This document shows, piece by piece, positions 63,892 to 64,000 of a stretch of DNA of 64,000 nucleotides; the first letter of the stretch is position 1, and every line of letters starts with the position of its first letter. The position numbers and the translations under genes were made by a program. The DNA comes from Thioalkalivibrio thiocyanodenitrificans ARhD 1 (GTDB taxonomy: Bacteria > Pseudomonadota > Gammaproteobacteria > Ectothiorhodospirales > Ectothiorhodospiraceae). The stretch covers positions 2,729,407-2,793,406 of the forward strand of contig NZ_KB900536.1 in NCBI RefSeq assembly GCF_000378965.1, read 5' to 3'. The notes beneath the pieces are model-generated. The model saw nothing but the letters and a program-made list of their open reading frames with translations. It ran no database searches and was not told the DNA's origin.

Positions 63892-64000
63892 ATGAGCGCG
63901 AAAGAAGTCCGCTTCAGCGATGACGCCCGTGCCCGCATGGTCAAGGGCATCAACATTCTGGCCAACGCCGTGAAGGTCACCCTCGGGCCCAAGGGCCGCA
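63892..64000 (+). CDS. groEL: Chaperonin GroEL (5' end only)
   Basis: The frame from ATG 63892 reads [20 protein letters not shown] and continues [16 protein letters not shown], the GroEL N-terminus. The window ends after 36 codons. GAGG lies about ten bases upstream. Confidence 0.98.
   Translation, partial: MSAKEVRFSDDARARMVKGINILANAVKVTLGPKGR

Overview
The window looks like the chromosome of a chemolithoautotrophic, sulfur-oxidising gammaproteobacterium of the Ectothiorhodospiraceae/Thioalkalivibrio kind. The evidence is high GC over most of the window, a sat-aprM-aprB-aprA operon, a soeABC-type cytoplasmic sulfite dehydrogenase, a PPi-dependent phosphofructokinase, SoxW-like thioredoxins, and standard gammaproteobacterial gene order around accBC/prmA/dusB/fis/purHD and groESL. 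Species assignment is inference; no rRNA or tRNA gene was recognised.

Layout. 0-6.6 kb: the end of an Rpn-family nuclease gene, then a tightly overlapping polysaccharide operon (GT2 glycosyltransferase, NAD-dependent epimerase, WecA-like initiating transferase, CapD/WbpM-like dehydratase) and uppP. 6.6-13 kb: a repeat-rich gap, cca, an NDUFA9-like epimerase, an aldehyde dehydrogenase, a DedA protein and moaA. 13-16.6 kb: an unidentified 388-residue protein and a repeat cluster holding an IS481-family element. 16.7-21.4 kb: soeABC. 21.5-27.2 kb: a phosphoesterase, a CBS protein, a 53-codon small gene and an AT-richer block of mostly unknown genes. 27.3-34.5 kb: sat-aprMBA, adk and PPi-PFK, which together handle AMP, ADP, ATP and PPi released or used in sulfite oxidation. 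34.8-45.1 kb: rhlB, trxA-rho, glgP, purD, purH and dusB-fis. 45.2-52.1 kb: the usual prmA / DUF3426 / dusB block is split by a roughly 5 kb islet with a MarR regulator, an MFS transporter, a 46-residue membrane peptide, a quinone oxidoreductase and two methyltransferases. 52.2-62.7 kb: accBC, aroQ, and a periplasmic thiol-redox cluster (TlpA, a DsbD with duplicated alpha domain, CutA, membrane-fusion protein, TolC, SoxW and a second SoxW-like protein with a beta-propeller partner). 62.8-64 kb: fxsA and a CIRCE-controlled groESL operon.

Most striking observation: the ArsM-like methyltransferase gene at 49384 has an in-frame TGA at codon 205, exactly where relatives carry a conserved active-site cysteine, and the reading frame continues with family-like sequence to a second stop at 50166. 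Directly after the TGA lies a hairpin with a bulged U and a GU-containing loop, closely resembling the E. coli fdhF SECIS. This is probably an unannotated selenoprotein.

A second theme is repeat biology. Three GTAG-headed palindromic REP/REPIN families occur. There is also a family of purine-rich tandem repeats with a 7-base period, varied in sequence but alike in design, placed at gene ends. Some of these supply C-terminal codons or directly abut a start codon.
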